Assembly (NCBI RefSeq): GCF_002939385.1
Contig: NZ_MULI01000008.1
Coordinates: 62,001-126,000 of the forward strand
Direction: 5' to 3'
Origin: Streptomyces sp. MH60
Lineage (GTDB): Bacteria > Actinomycetota > Actinomycetes > Streptomycetales > Streptomycetaceae
Length of the DNA stretch: 64,000 nucleotides
This document shows positions 40,811-48,097 of the stretch, one piece after another (positions within the stretch are counted from its first letter, which is position 1; each line of letters starts with the position of its first letter). A program made the translations under genes and the position numbers. The notes beneath the pieces were generated by a model. The model ran no database searches, was not told the DNA's origin, and was given only the letters and a program-made list of their open reading frames with translations.

Positions 40811-41265
40811 GCACCGACAAGGGCCTCAACAAGCGCATGGGCGACGCCCATGAGGCGTACGTCGCCAGCGTCCTCGGCCAGCGCCAGACGCGCGGCAGTG
40901 GCAACCAGTGGCGCGATCAGATGGACTCCAAGCACGACCGCACCGAGTGTGTCTTCGCCTTCGCCAACGACGGCAAGTCCACCCTCGGCAAGTCCGTCTC
41001 CATCACCCGCGCCATGTGGGCCAAGGCCGTCGAACAGGCCGGGGGAGAGCGGCCCATGCTCACCCTCCGGTTCTACGCCGACGCCTCCCTGAAGGTCGAC
41101 ACCGACCTCGCCGCCTGCGACCTCCTCGACTTCGCCGAGATGCGTGAGGACGCCGAACGCTGGCACAAGGCCAAGCCCGTCCTCGAAGCGCTCATCGAGC
41201 GCAGCCCCCGCTGCATCCCCGTCCTCGTGGAGCTGGCGCGGCACCTCATCAACGACCATCAGTGA
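40807..41265 (+). CDS. PD-(D/E)XK-like nuclease, possible Holliday junction resolvase
   Basis: A 152-residue protein overlapping the previous gene by four bases. It starts with KGLNKRMGDAHEAYVASVLG, QRQTRGSGNQWRDQMDSKHD, then VFAFANDGKSTLGKSVSI, a pattern close to small phage resolvases of the endonuclease fold (E near 15, D near 40, a K in the KSVS segment). The usual acidic residue before the Lys is not obvious (FAND instead of E-x-K), so the active site may be partial. C-terminal helix LALIERSPRC-like region. With RuvC-like protein downstream it may form part of the recombination set. Confidence 0.6.
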   Translation: MSTDKGLNKRMGDAHEAYVASVLGQRQTRGSGNQWRDQMDSKHDRTECVFAFANDGKSTLGKSVSITRAMWAKAVEQAGGERPMLTLRFYADASLKVDTDLAACDLLDFAEMREDAERWHKAKPVLEALIERSPRCIPVLVELARHLINDHQ

Positions 41266-41277
41266 AGTGAGCCCCCC

Positions 41278-41787
41278 GTGAACCTGCACGTCAACCTCGA
41301 CGACTCCTGGAACTACATCCTCGGCGGCCTCGACCTCGTCGGCCTCGTCGCCCTGCGCGCCGTCGGCCAGAAGAAGGCCGTCGGCTGGATCTGGGCGATG
41401 TTCACCCAGGCCGTCTGGGTCATTTACTCGCTGGCCACCCTGCAGTGGGGATTCCTCGTCCCGGCCGTCATCAAGCTCGCCCTCTACACCTGGAACTACG
41501 TCTCCTGGGTCCGCAGCGACAAGGCGGAGGCGGAGGCGGAGGCGAAGACCGTCGAGGACCTGGCGCTGGAGATGGCCAAGCTCGTCCTGCCCGACGCCCA
41601 CGGCGGCCACCACGTCGCCGCCGCCTCGTTCCTCGTCCGGGCCAGCCGCGTCGCCGCCCTCTACCCCGAGAAGGCAGACGACATGCACCGAGAGAAGGGA
41701 GCCCCCGGTGGCCGCCCCCGTCTTCACCCCCAGCTTCCGCCGAGTCGTCGCGGACAGCCAGAAACTGGTCCTCGTACCGCTGATTGA
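41278..41787 (+). CDS. Small membrane protein, 169 aa
   Basis: A 169-residue protein from GTG 41278. Three to four hydrophobic helices in the first 80 residues (YILGGLDLVGLVALRAVG, WIWAMFTQAVWVIYSLATL, WGFLVPAVIKLALYTWNYVS) resemble nicotinamide-transporter-like or holin-like membrane bundles. A charged helix (AEAEAEAKTVEDLALEM) and a basic Pro/Arg-rich tail follow. The last 80 bases overlap the next gene, an unusually long overlap here; a shorter true end cannot be excluded but no earlier stop exists in frame. A PnuC-like or spacing role is speculative. Confidence 0.62.
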   Translation: MNLHVNLDDSWNYILGGLDLVGLVALRAVGQKKAVGWIWAMFTQAVWVIYSLATLQWGFLVPAVIKLALYTWNYVSWVRSDKAEAEAEAKTVEDLALEMAKLVLPDAHGGHHVAAASFLVRASRVAALYPEKADDMHREKGAPGGRPRLHPQLPPSRRGQPETGPRTAD

Positions 41788-42556
41788 GAACGCCGTCCAG
41801 CAGTGCGCGTTCCCCAAGAACTTCGTGGTCCGCCTGGAGTCGTACGCCGCCAAGCGCGAGCCCGACGGCTGGTTCCACCCGAGCACCCATCCGACGATGG
41901 ACGAGCGGAAGCTGTACTACTACCTCGCCCACCCCGAGAAGTGGAACGAGCCCGAGTGGGACTACGGCCCCCGGATGTCCGTCCTCGTCGGCACGATCAT
42001 GCACGAGGTCGTCCAGACCGTCATGATCAAGATGGGCCTCCTCGTCGCCCCGAAGGGCACCTGCGTCGCCTGCGGCAAGCCCCACGGCAAGGGCAAGGGG
42101 AAGTGCGACGAGTGGGGCGTACGCGACGACCTCCTCGGACGGCGCGGCCACATGGACGGCCTCCTCGACATCCCCGGCTGGTGCGAGCCCGGCGCGGGCA
42201 TCTTCGACCTCAAGACCGCCGCCCCCTCCTCCCTGCGGGGCATCGAGAGCCACGACCTGGACGCCTTCAGGCTCAAGTGGCCCTACTACTACGGCCAGGC
42301 CCAGGAGTACATGGCCCTCACCGGCAAACTCAAGGCCCTGATTCTCTTCCTCGCCATGAGCGACGGATGGAAGATGGTCGAGTTCACCATCCCGCGCGAC
42401 GACCTGTACATCGCCCGCCTGGAAGCGAAGTACCGTGCCGTCAGGCAGTACGTCGAGATGGGAACTCCGCCACCCGTCGCCTGCTGCACCGCCAAGGCAG
42501 CAGCCCGCAAGTGCCCCGCCAGCACCTGCTCCGTCAAGATCGGATTCGCCGCATGA
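41708..42556 (+). CDS. Cas4/RecB-like PD-(D/E)XK exonuclease
   Basis: A 282-residue protein from GTG 41708. Nuclease motifs: GTIMHEVVQ (His of the RecB family), RRGHMDGLLD (Asp), IFDLKTAAP (D-x-K), and YYGQAQEYMALTG (motif QxxxY). Four C-terminal Cys (CCTAKAAARKCPASTC) and CVACGKPHGKGKGKC in the middle match the Fe-S clusters of Cas4/AddB-like enzymes. These process DNA ends in recombination and in spacer capture. It is encoded here without cas genes, in the recombination cluster of the phage, so a replication or recombination role is more likely than CRISPR adaptation. Confidence 0.82.
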   Translation: MAAPVFTPSFRRVVADSQKLVLVPLIENAVQQCAFPKNFVVRLESYAAKREPDGWFHPSTHPTMDERKLYYYLAHPEKWNEPEWDYGPRMSVLVGTIMHEVVQTVMIKMGLLVAPKGTCVACGKPHGKGKGKCDEWGVRDDLLGRRGHMDGLLDIPGWCEPGAGIFDLKTAAPSSLRGIESHDLDAFRLKWPYYYGQAQEYMALTGKLKALILFLAMSDGWKMVEFTIPRDDLYIARLEAKYRAVRQYVEMGTPPPVACCTAKAAARKCPASTCSVKIGFAA

Positions 42557-43122
42557 GCAAGCGCACCCGCCTCGCCAAGGCCCCCTACCGCTCCAACGGC
42601 AGCCTCATGGACTGGGTCGGCACCGTCGAACCCCACGAGTGGCGCGACAACAAGCCCTTCCCCGCCATGTTGATCCTGCAGGGCACCGAGCGCGGCATGT
42701 CGGCCGCCCGGTTCGTCTGGCACAGCGACAAGGGCCACGTCTACAAGATGTTCATGACCGACATGGTCAGCCTCGTCCAGAACGCCACCAACCTCTACAA
42801 GGGCACCGCCGACACCTGGTGGGTCGTCCAGAAGCGCGGCAAGAACTACGGCATCCGCCTTGCCGACAACGACGACCTCAAGCACGCCGGGCACGTCGCC
42901 GGTCCCAAGGCCGACTGCCCGGCGTGCGAGGGCGTCGCCTACGGCTACGAGTCCTGGTGCCCCCTCCCGCCCACCGCCGACCAGCCGCACCAGGCTCGCC
43001 ACAACATGGCCATCGTAGGTCGCTGCATCTGCGGTGAGCGGTTCGGCCACCCCATCCACCGCTCCTGCACCTGCGCGCCCGAGGATCGCACCGCCTGCAG
43101 CGCCGACAACTGCCCCGGCTGA
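42553..43122 (+). CDS. Cys-rich hypothetical protein, 189 aa
   Basis: A 189-residue protein overlapping the nuclease gene by four bases. The N-terminal 100 residues are mixed (SLMDWVGTVEPHEWRDN, FVWHSDKGHVYKMFMTDMVSLVQNATN). The C-terminal half holds many Cys and His (ADCPACEGVAYGYESWCPLP, then GRCICGERFGHP, then SCTCAPEDRTACSADNCPG), probably two zinc sites. No family recognised; a DNA-binding partner of the nuclease is possible. Confidence 0.72.
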   Translation: MSKRTRLAKAPYRSNGSLMDWVGTVEPHEWRDNKPFPAMLILQGTERGMSAARFVWHSDKGHVYKMFMTDMVSLVQNATNLYKGTADTWWVVQKRGKNYGIRLADNDDLKHAGHVAGPKADCPACEGVAYGYESWCPLPPTADQPHQARHNMAIVGRCICGERFGHPIHRSCTCAPEDRTACSADNCPG

Positions 43123-43124
43123 GC

Positions 43125-43883
43125 ATGACCATCCGCAGCCTGCTCGAACACTTCGGTCTCGACACCGCCGGTCGGGACATCTACGTCGGCGACCGCCTCG
43201 TCGACCCCGCCCCTCCGACCGCCAACGGAGCCCCCATGAAGACCGCCCAGCCCTCCATCCCCGGCCTGGACACCGCGATCCGCCACGTGCCGTTCCAGCC
43301 GCCGACGCTCGACCAGTTCGCCCACGCCACCGTCCAGGCCTACGACCAGTCCCTGGCCAACACCGGCGTCGTCCTGCTCAAGTCCAACGAGCTGGGCCTG
43401 CACCTGCTGTCCACCGCGATGATCCGGCCGCCCGCCGAGATCCTCGACATCCCCTCCACCGACGGCAACTTCGCCCGCGCCGAGTACATCTCCAGCGGCA
43501 TCATGCAGCACCGCCGGGGCTACGCCTCCTCGGTCGACGCCGTCCTCTACGAGCGCCCGCCCGTTCACGGCCAGCGCATCGAGTCCATCCTGCTCGCCGG
43601 GCGCGAGGTCCACCGCGCCACCGGCGGCCGGGCCATCATGGTCGACAACCGCCACGCCAAGAAGCTCCTCATCGGCCGCGCCGGAACGAAGCAGAACCCG
43701 GTCAAGAAGGCCCACGTCAAGGAGATGGTCGAGGCCTACCTGACCCCGCCCAAGGACCAGGGCAAGAACATGCCCTGGAACGAGCACATCCGCGACGCCT
43801 GCATGCTTGCCCTCGCCTGGCTCCTCGACGAGAAGGAACGCCAGGTCCAGTCCCAGGCCCAGTTCCTGGCCGCCGCCGCGTGA
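43125..43883 (+). CDS. RuvC/RNase H-fold resolvase-like protein
   Basis: A 252-residue protein. The segment AYDQSLANTGVVLLKS near residues 72-87 is a RuvC-like strand with catalytic Asp 74; AVLYERPPVHG near 140 holds a second acidic residue, and NEHIRDACMLALAWLLDEK near 218-236 ends with the D/E and helix of the fold. Between them, MVDNRHAKKLLIGRAGTKQN is typical of phage RuvC-like resolvases. The N-terminal 55 residues are not homologous and contain Pro. It would resolve branched DNA before packaging. It follows the Cas4-like and zinc proteins. Confidence 0.7.
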   Translation: MTIRSLLEHFGLDTAGRDIYVGDRLVDPAPPTANGAPMKTAQPSIPGLDTAIRHVPFQPPTLDQFAHATVQAYDQSLANTGVVLLKSNELGLHLLSTAMIRPPAEILDIPSTDGNFARAEYISSGIMQHRRGYASSVDAVLYERPPVHGQRIESILLAGREVHRATGGRAIMVDNRHAKKLLIGRAGTKQNPVKKAHVKEMVEAYLTPPKDQGKNMPWNEHIRDACMLALAWLLDEKERQVQSQAQFLAAAA

Positions 43884-44020
43884 CTGCCCGGCACGCCCAC
43901 GGCATGGACTGCTGCTGGGACTGCTTCTCCGGCCGCCGTACCCACCCCGAGACCGGGGACGGCGAGCCGGACCCCCACTGCGACGAGAACTGCCCACCGC
44001 CGGACGAGGACCAGACATGA
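43880..44020 (+). CDS. Cys-rich micro-protein, 46 aa
   Basis: A 46-residue protein from GTG 43880 overlapping the RuvC-like stop by four bases. Cys pattern: DCCWDCFSG and HCDENCPPP, probably a small zinc knuckle. The acidic end PPPDEDQT is followed by an ATGA overlap with the next gene, so it sits in a tightly coupled operon. No family. Confidence 0.6.
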   Translation: MTARHAHGMDCCWDCFSGRRTHPETGDGEPDPHCDENCPPPDEDQT

Positions 44021-44721
44021 GCGACATCAACGACAGCGACCTCATCGACGACACCCGGCTGGCCGAGCAGGCCAAGCGCGTCATAGACGAGGTCTCCCGC
44101 GAGGCCGACCAGCTGCTCGCCCCCGACATCGCCCCCGACCGGGCCCGCGTCAACACCCCCAACTTCTCCCGCATGCGCCGCGAGTGGCGGCCGGGCGACG
44201 AGGCCGAGATCGCCGGAATCGTCGCCGAGGCCAACGGCGTCATCCACCGCGAGTTCCCCGGCATCTTCCTCATCCTCAACGACATCTGGGCCATCGCCCG
44301 TGAGCCGATCGTCAACCTGAAGACCAGAGAGATCGCGACCGATGCGTTCGGCTGGCCGCTGTGGAAGCGACTGCCGTCCGGCGCCTACGCCGAGGACTAC
44401 TCCAAGCTGACCGGACGCGAGAAGGACGACTTCCTGCTCCGCATCACCATGGGCCTGCTGGAGTGGCGCCGCCAGGCCGACCTGGCCCACCGCCTGCCCT
44501 CCATGCTCGCCAAGGGCCGCTGGGAGGAGGCCATGGCCACCGGCTTCGTCGCCCCCACCGGCCGCATGACGGTCGAGGAGCGCACCCAGCGCGGCCGCCA
44601 GTACTCCGCCCAGGACCGCTACTGGGCCATCTACCTCGCCGAGGTCTCCCGCGCCGCCGACCACCTCGTGTCCGGGATGGAGTTGTTGGGCCAGCGACTG
44701 AAGGACTCGTTGACGGCATGA
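44017..44721 (+). CDS. hypothetical helical protein, 234 aa
   Basis: A 234-residue protein from ATG 44017. It is predominantly helical and charged: LAEQAKRVIDEVSREADQLL, RREWRPGDEAEIAGIVAE, NDIWAIAREPIVNLKTREIA, KLTGREKDDFLLRITMG, then QYSAQDRYWAIYLAEVSRAA. No recognised motif. The neighbours are recombination genes; a structural or scaffold role is possible but not shown. Confidence 0.72.
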   Translation: MSDINDSDLIDDTRLAEQAKRVIDEVSREADQLLAPDIAPDRARVNTPNFSRMRREWRPGDEAEIAGIVAEANGVIHREFPGIFLILNDIWAIAREPIVNLKTREIATDAFGWPLWKRLPSGAYAEDYSKLTGREKDDFLLRITMGLLEWRRQADLAHRLPSMLAKGRWEEAMATGFVAPTGRMTVEERTQRGRQYSAQDRYWAIYLAEVSRAADHLVSGMELLGQRLKDSLTA

Positions 44722-44894
44722 GTGAGAAGAAGCGGCCGGACAGGACCGTCACGCTGACCGAAGCCGACCGGAAGTTCCTCTCCTTCGCCCTCGACGAGGC
44801 AGCGGACGAGATGTGCCACCGCGACGGATTCGTCGATGAGGACTGGGCTCTGCTGGAGAGGTGGCGCGGCCTGACAGACCCGCCGACCGCCTGA
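44718..44894 (+). CDS. small hypothetical protein, 58 aa
   Basis: A 58-residue acidic helical protein (RTVTLTEADRKFLSFALD, EAADEMCHRDGFVDEDWALL) overlapping the previous gene by four bases. It is the last gene of this transcription block; a candidate promoter follows. No family. Confidence 0.65.
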   Translation: MSEKKRPDRTVTLTEADRKFLSFALDEAADEMCHRDGFVDEDWALLERWRGLTDPPTA

Positions 44895-44928
44895 TCCTGT
44901 CCCGCCCCAAAGTTCCTGCCACGAAAAG

Positions 44929-44959
44929 TTGGAGTTGCAGGAGGGACCACACCTATGCT
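44929..44959 (+). promoter_or_regulatory. Candidate promoter for the sigma-like gene block
   Basis: TTGGAG (44929-44934) and TATGCT (44954-44959) lie 19 bp apart. TCCTGC (44914 area) and GCAGGA (near 44937-44942) form an overlapping stem. CCCCAAAGTT just upstream repeats half of the operator seen at 22615. The block it would drive starts with a sigma-region-4-like gene. Confidence 0.4.
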
Positions 44960-45004
44960 GACAGAAATCCCAGGTGCACTGCCGCCACATGAGCACCAGG
45001 TAAG

Positions 45005-45021
45005 GCGCGACCGCCACGCGT
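45005..45021 (+). promoter_or_regulatory. ACCGCCA-loop hairpin before sigma-like gene
   Basis: GCGCG (005-009) pairs with CGCGT (017-021, one G-U) around ACCGCCA. The SD AAAGGAA and the GTG start at 45040 follow. Another member of the loop-conserved family. Confidence 0.6.
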
Positions 45022-45039
45022 CAGCAAAGGAACCCGCCT

Positions 45040-45426
45040 GTGACAATTCCCGTACGCCTGCTCCGGGAACTGTTCCGGAACCTCCAGGCATGGAACGCCC
45101 TCTACGAGATCGAGGGCAAGGACACCATAACTGGCCCGGACCGGTCCGAGTACTGCATCCACGACATCGTCCACCTCTACCTGACAGCCGTGAACGGACG
45201 CGGCGCCAACGGAAAGCACCTGCTTTCCCCGCGCCAGCGCGAAGCAATCCAGCTGTTCCTTATCGAGAACAGGCCCGAGCGGGAAGTTGCCCGCATCATG
45301 GGCGTCTCCGAGGACAACCCCGTCGCCTCCTACGCCACCCAGGGCCTGGTCCGGCTCAACCAGCTCATCGAGACCGGCGTCATCCCCGGCGTCGGCGACC
45401 GCGAGGACGAGGCGGTGGCCGCATGA
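45040..45426 (+). CDS. Sigma-70 region-4-like DNA-binding protein, 128 aa
   Basis: A 128-residue protein from GTG 45040. The C-terminal half holds a sigma region-4-type HTH: LSPRQREAIQLFLIENRPER, EVARIMGVSEDNPVASYATQ, GLVRLNQLIE. The N-terminal half (LLRELFRNLQAWNALYEIEG) is helical and has no region 2. This matches small phage or plasmid positive regulators that resemble sigma region 4 rather than complete sigma factors. As first gene of the block leading to the terminase genes, it may activate middle or late transcription, perhaps together with the WhiB-like protein. Confidence 0.68.
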   Translation: MTIPVRLLRELFRNLQAWNALYEIEGKDTITGPDRSEYCIHDIVHLYLTAVNGRGANGKHLLSPRQREAIQLFLIENRPEREVARIMGVSEDNPVASYATQGLVRLNQLIETGVIPGVGDREDEAVAA

Positions 45427-45716
45427 GCAACCGCGTACGCCACGGCGTCGACCCCGAGCTGGAAGCCCAGGCCGACGCCCTCCTGCGTCAGTCCTTCCTC
45501 GACCAGCCCGACCCCGAGGCCAAGTCGCTGATCCTCACGCAGTACAAGCTGCAGAACCGGCTCAAGCGCGAGGTCTTCGTCCCCGGCGGCACCCCCGACG
45601 GCGCCGTCCGCAAGGGCAGCTTCCACCGCAGCATCAACCGCCGCTACCCGCACCTCAACGCCACCGAGGGCGCCGCCCGGCCCCAGCACCGCATCCCCCT
45701 GAAGGCCGACGAGTGA
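45423..45716 (+). CDS. hypothetical protein, 97 aa
   Basis: A 97-residue basic protein overlapping the sigma-like gene by four bases. It contains LEAQADALLRQSFLDQPDPEA, LILTQYKLQNRLKREVFVPG, and SFHRSINRRYPHLNATEG. Helical and basic, perhaps DNA-binding. No family. Confidence 0.7.
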   Translation: MSNRVRHGVDPELEAQADALLRQSFLDQPDPEAKSLILTQYKLQNRLKREVFVPGGTPDGAVRKGSFHRSINRRYPHLNATEGAARPQHRIPLKADE

Positions 45717-46363
45717 GCGACAACCTCCCCGCCCTCGCCGACCCGGACAGCGACGGCCCCACCAGCATGGTCCTGGTCAAGATCGGCGACCGCACGGTCC
45801 CCGCCAAGACCGGCCCCCGCTGCCGCGTCTGCCAGTCCCCCCACCGGGCCAAGATCGACTCCTGGATCATCGAGGGCTACACCCGGCCGACCATCCTCGA
45901 ATGGCTCGCAGACATGGAGGAAGGCCCCGCAGGCCACCCCTCCGAGAAGGCACTGCGCGGCCACACCGACCGCCACCTGCCCCTGGAAGTCCGCGCCCAG
46001 ACCGCCATCCTCGACCGCCGCGCCGGACAACTCGGCGAGGAGATCGAAAAATATGGCGGCCGTGTCGCCGACCACCTCTCCGCCCTCGATATGGTCGTAC
46101 TGCAGGGCTTCGACGGCATCCAGAAGGGCACCATCAAGGTCGACGCCGCGACCCTGATGAAAGCCATCGACCTCAAGCACAAAATCGACACCACCGTCAG
46201 CGGGGGAGTGGACGCCAACGTCTGGCGAGACGCCCTCATGGAATACATGCGAATCGCCATCGGATTCATCCCGGTCGACCGCCGGAAAGACTTCGCAGCA
46301 GCCCTCGACGCAAGCCCCGTTCTCGCCGCCCTCTCGAAGAACGCACAGCAGAACAACATTTAA
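45713..46363 (+). CDS. Possible terminase small subunit or HTH DNA-binding protein, 216 aa
   Basis: A 216-residue protein starting at GTG 45713 with a four-base overlap. Near residues 36-85: CRVCQSPHRAKIDSWIIEG, YTRPTILEWLADMEEG, then ALRGHTDRHLPLE, a Cys pair plus helix-turn-helix of the kind often annotated in actinophages as small-subunit terminase-like or replication-associated DNA-binding. The rest is helical, with an oligomerisation-like part (LDRRAGQLGEEIEKYGGR). It lies 3.3 kb upstream of the large terminase, not adjacent as is typical, so the assignment is tentative. Confidence 0.5.
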   Translation: MSDNLPALADPDSDGPTSMVLVKIGDRTVPAKTGPRCRVCQSPHRAKIDSWIIEGYTRPTILEWLADMEEGPAGHPSEKALRGHTDRHLPLEVRAQTAILDRRAGQLGEEIEKYGGRVADHLSALDMVVLQGFDGIQKGTIKVDAATLMKAIDLKHKIDTTVSGGVDANVWRDALMEYMRIAIGFIPVDRRKDFAAALDASPVLAALSKNAQQNNI

Positions 46364-46394
46364 ATTCTTCCGGACCGCCAGCCGGGGACCACCA

Positions 46395-46413
46395 CTCCTT
46401 ACCGCCAGAGGAG
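46395..46413 (+). promoter_or_regulatory. ACCGCCA-loop hairpin with SD in arm
   Basis: CTCCTT (395-400) pairs with GAGGAG (408-413, one T-G) around ACCGCCA. The GAGGAG arm is the ribosome site of the gene at 46426. Confidence 0.6.
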
Positions 46414-46425
46414 AACACCGCCACC

Positions 46426-47415
46426 ATGCACCTGCGCGAACTGCCCACCAGGACCCTCGCCGACGTCGCCGTCGCCTGGAAGCACCACGACCGCGAATGG
46501 ACCTCCGACGCCTGCGTCCCCCGCGCCGACTACGCGCGCGCCCCGCAGCAGGAACCCATCCTGATCCTCGGCGACCACGAGATCACCCTGGACGAGCAGG
46601 CCAGTGCCCGGCTGTGCGCCTTCTACCAGATCCCCACCGCGTACTTCCGCCGGATCACCCCGGCCGAGCAGCACTTCGTGATGAACGCCCGTATGGACCA
46701 CGCCGAGGGCGAGATCACGATCACCTACAACGACCTCGGCATCACCGACGTCCGCAAACCCACCAAGCCGCGCGTCGAGGCCGACGAGTTCGTCCGCATC
46801 GCCCACCGCATCCTCCCGGCCAGCGCCACCGTCCTCGACGCCTGGGTCACCGCCGACGAACTCCGCCTGGACGTCATCAACCACGACGTCGAGGACGGCA
46901 TCAGGGGCGGTCTGCGCTTCGGCCAGAACCGCAAGCAGAACCTGGCGCCGACCGTGGCACCGCTCCTCTTCCACGAGGACACCACCACGGTCATCGAGAT
47001 CCCCGACCCCTCCCTGAAGATCGACGCACGCGGCATCTCCGTCGACAAGATCGCCGAGCGCCTCGCGGCCGAAGCCCTCCGCGCCGCCGCCCGCCTCCAC
47101 TCCGACGCCCAGCACCTGCTCCGCCTGGCCAACATCTCCATCGCCGGAGACCGCATCACCCGCCTGCACCGCGTCGCCGCCGAGCACGGCCTGCCCGTCC
47201 GGCCCCTCTCCGACATCACCATCGCCCTCTCCCGCAGCGACGAGCCCACCATGCTCGACCTCGCCCTCGCGATCGGCAACGCGGCCAACAGCCCCAAGCT
47301 CACCCTCGACTCCACCAAGCGCGCCGTCCGCATCAGGCTCCAGACCACCGCCGGAGCCCTCGTCGTGGACGAGGCCGAACGCTGCGCCTCCTGCCACGCC
47401 CTCGTCGCCGCCTGA
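46426..47415 (+). CDS. hypothetical protein, 329 aa
   Basis: A 329-residue protein from ATG 46426. Visible features: TRTLADVAVAWKHHDREWTS near the start, FYQIPTAYFRRITPAEQHFVM, IAHRILPASATVLDAWVTAD, then TVIEIPDPSLKIDARGISVD, a long helix RLAAEALRAAARLHSDAQHL, and a final Cys pair (CASCHALVAA). No family recognised with confidence; the layout resembles DUF932-like phage proteins, but this is weak. It is preceded by the SD-masking hairpin. A small CCTG/CAGG hairpin with loop ACCGTCA spans its stop codon. Confidence 0.75.
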   Translation: MHLRELPTRTLADVAVAWKHHDREWTSDACVPRADYARAPQQEPILILGDHEITLDEQASARLCAFYQIPTAYFRRITPAEQHFVMNARMDHAEGEITITYNDLGITDVRKPTKPRVEADEFVRIAHRILPASATVLDAWVTADELRLDVINHDVEDGIRGGLRFGQNRKQNLAPTVAPLLFHEDTTTVIEIPDPSLKIDARGISVDKIAERLAAEALRAAARLHSDAQHLLRLANISIAGDRITRLHRVAAEHGLPVRPLSDITIALSRSDEPTMLDLALAIGNAANSPKLTLDSTKRAVRIRLQTTAGALVVDEAERCASCHALVAA

Positions 47416-47433
47416 CCGTCACAGGAGAACGCC

Positions 47434-48072
47434 ATGCCCGACTCCAGCCTCGACTTCGAGAGCCTCCAGCGCCTGAGCCAGCGCGGGGACAGTCTCCGTC
47501 AGCGCTCCGGAGACCAGCCCCTGCCCGCCGAGGGCCAGGAGAACGTCCAGGACAAGCTCATCGACCTGATCAAGGAACGCCGCGACCTCGGCGTCCAGCG
47601 CTACGGTCGCCCGCTGCAGACCTTCAACGGCCGCAACGCCGTCCGGGACGCCCTCGAAGAGGCCCTCGACCTCTCCACCTACCTCATGCAGGTCGAGATG
47701 GAGAAGAAGGCCACCCAGGCCTGCATCCGAGAGGCCCTCCACCTCCATCGCGCGAACGAGATCGGCGTGTGCGTCACCTGCAGGTGCTACTCGCCCTGCT
47801 TCACCCGGCGCATCCTCACCAGCGTCACCCCGCCCGCCACCGAGCCGGACATCACCGTCACCACCGTGCATCCGGTCGAGGAGATCGCGGTCCACCCCGA
47901 CTCCGTGGACATCCTCAAGAGCCAGCTGAAGCTGCACGGCGCCGAGGAGCGCCTGGGCGCGCCGATCGGTCAGATGTTCGGTTACCCCATCGTCCACGAC
48001 GACCGGCTCGCGCCCGGCGCCGTCCGCATGCGCCCGCGCGGCTACGACGACCACCCCTCCGCCCGCCCCTGA
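47434..48072 (+). CDS. MazG-like nucleotide pyrophosphohydrolase
   Basis: A 212-residue protein starting at ATG 47434 behind AGGAG. Residues about 35-90 show the phage MazG-like pattern: VQDKLIDLIKERRDLGVQRY, GRPLQTFNGRNAVRDALEEA, LDLSTYLMQVEME, where the E-x2-R, NGR and EEALD residues coordinate metal and substrate. Phage enzymes of this group hydrolyse dNTPs, for example to adjust precursor pools or to support modified bases. The C-terminal part has CVTCRCYSPC and a separate acidic domain. Without a purine-modification gene cluster nearby, the substrate remains unknown. Confidence 0.75.
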   Translation: MPDSSLDFESLQRLSQRGDSLRQRSGDQPLPAEGQENVQDKLIDLIKERRDLGVQRYGRPLQTFNGRNAVRDALEEALDLSTYLMQVEMEKKATQACIREALHLHRANEIGVCVTCRCYSPCFTRRILTSVTPPATEPDITVTTVHPVEEIAVHPDSVDILKSQLKLHGAEERLGAPIGQMFGYPIVHDDRLAPGAVRMRPRGYDDHPSARP

Positions 48073-48097
48073 TCCCGCCCCCGCCAAGAGGAGCCTC

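Noticed and set aside
41708..42556. CRISPR adaptation role for the Cas4-like nuclease
   Set aside because: No Cas1 or Cas2 present; the gene lies among recombination genes.
44954..45039. ATG at 44955 as the start of a longer gene
   Set aside because: It overlaps the -10 box and lies in a different frame from the sigma-like gene; the coding part of that frame starts at 45423.
47434..47750. Purine-modified (Z-genome) biology from the MazG-like gene
   Set aside because: No PurZ- or DatZ-like gene was recognised nearby, so only a general nucleotide hydrolase is claimed.
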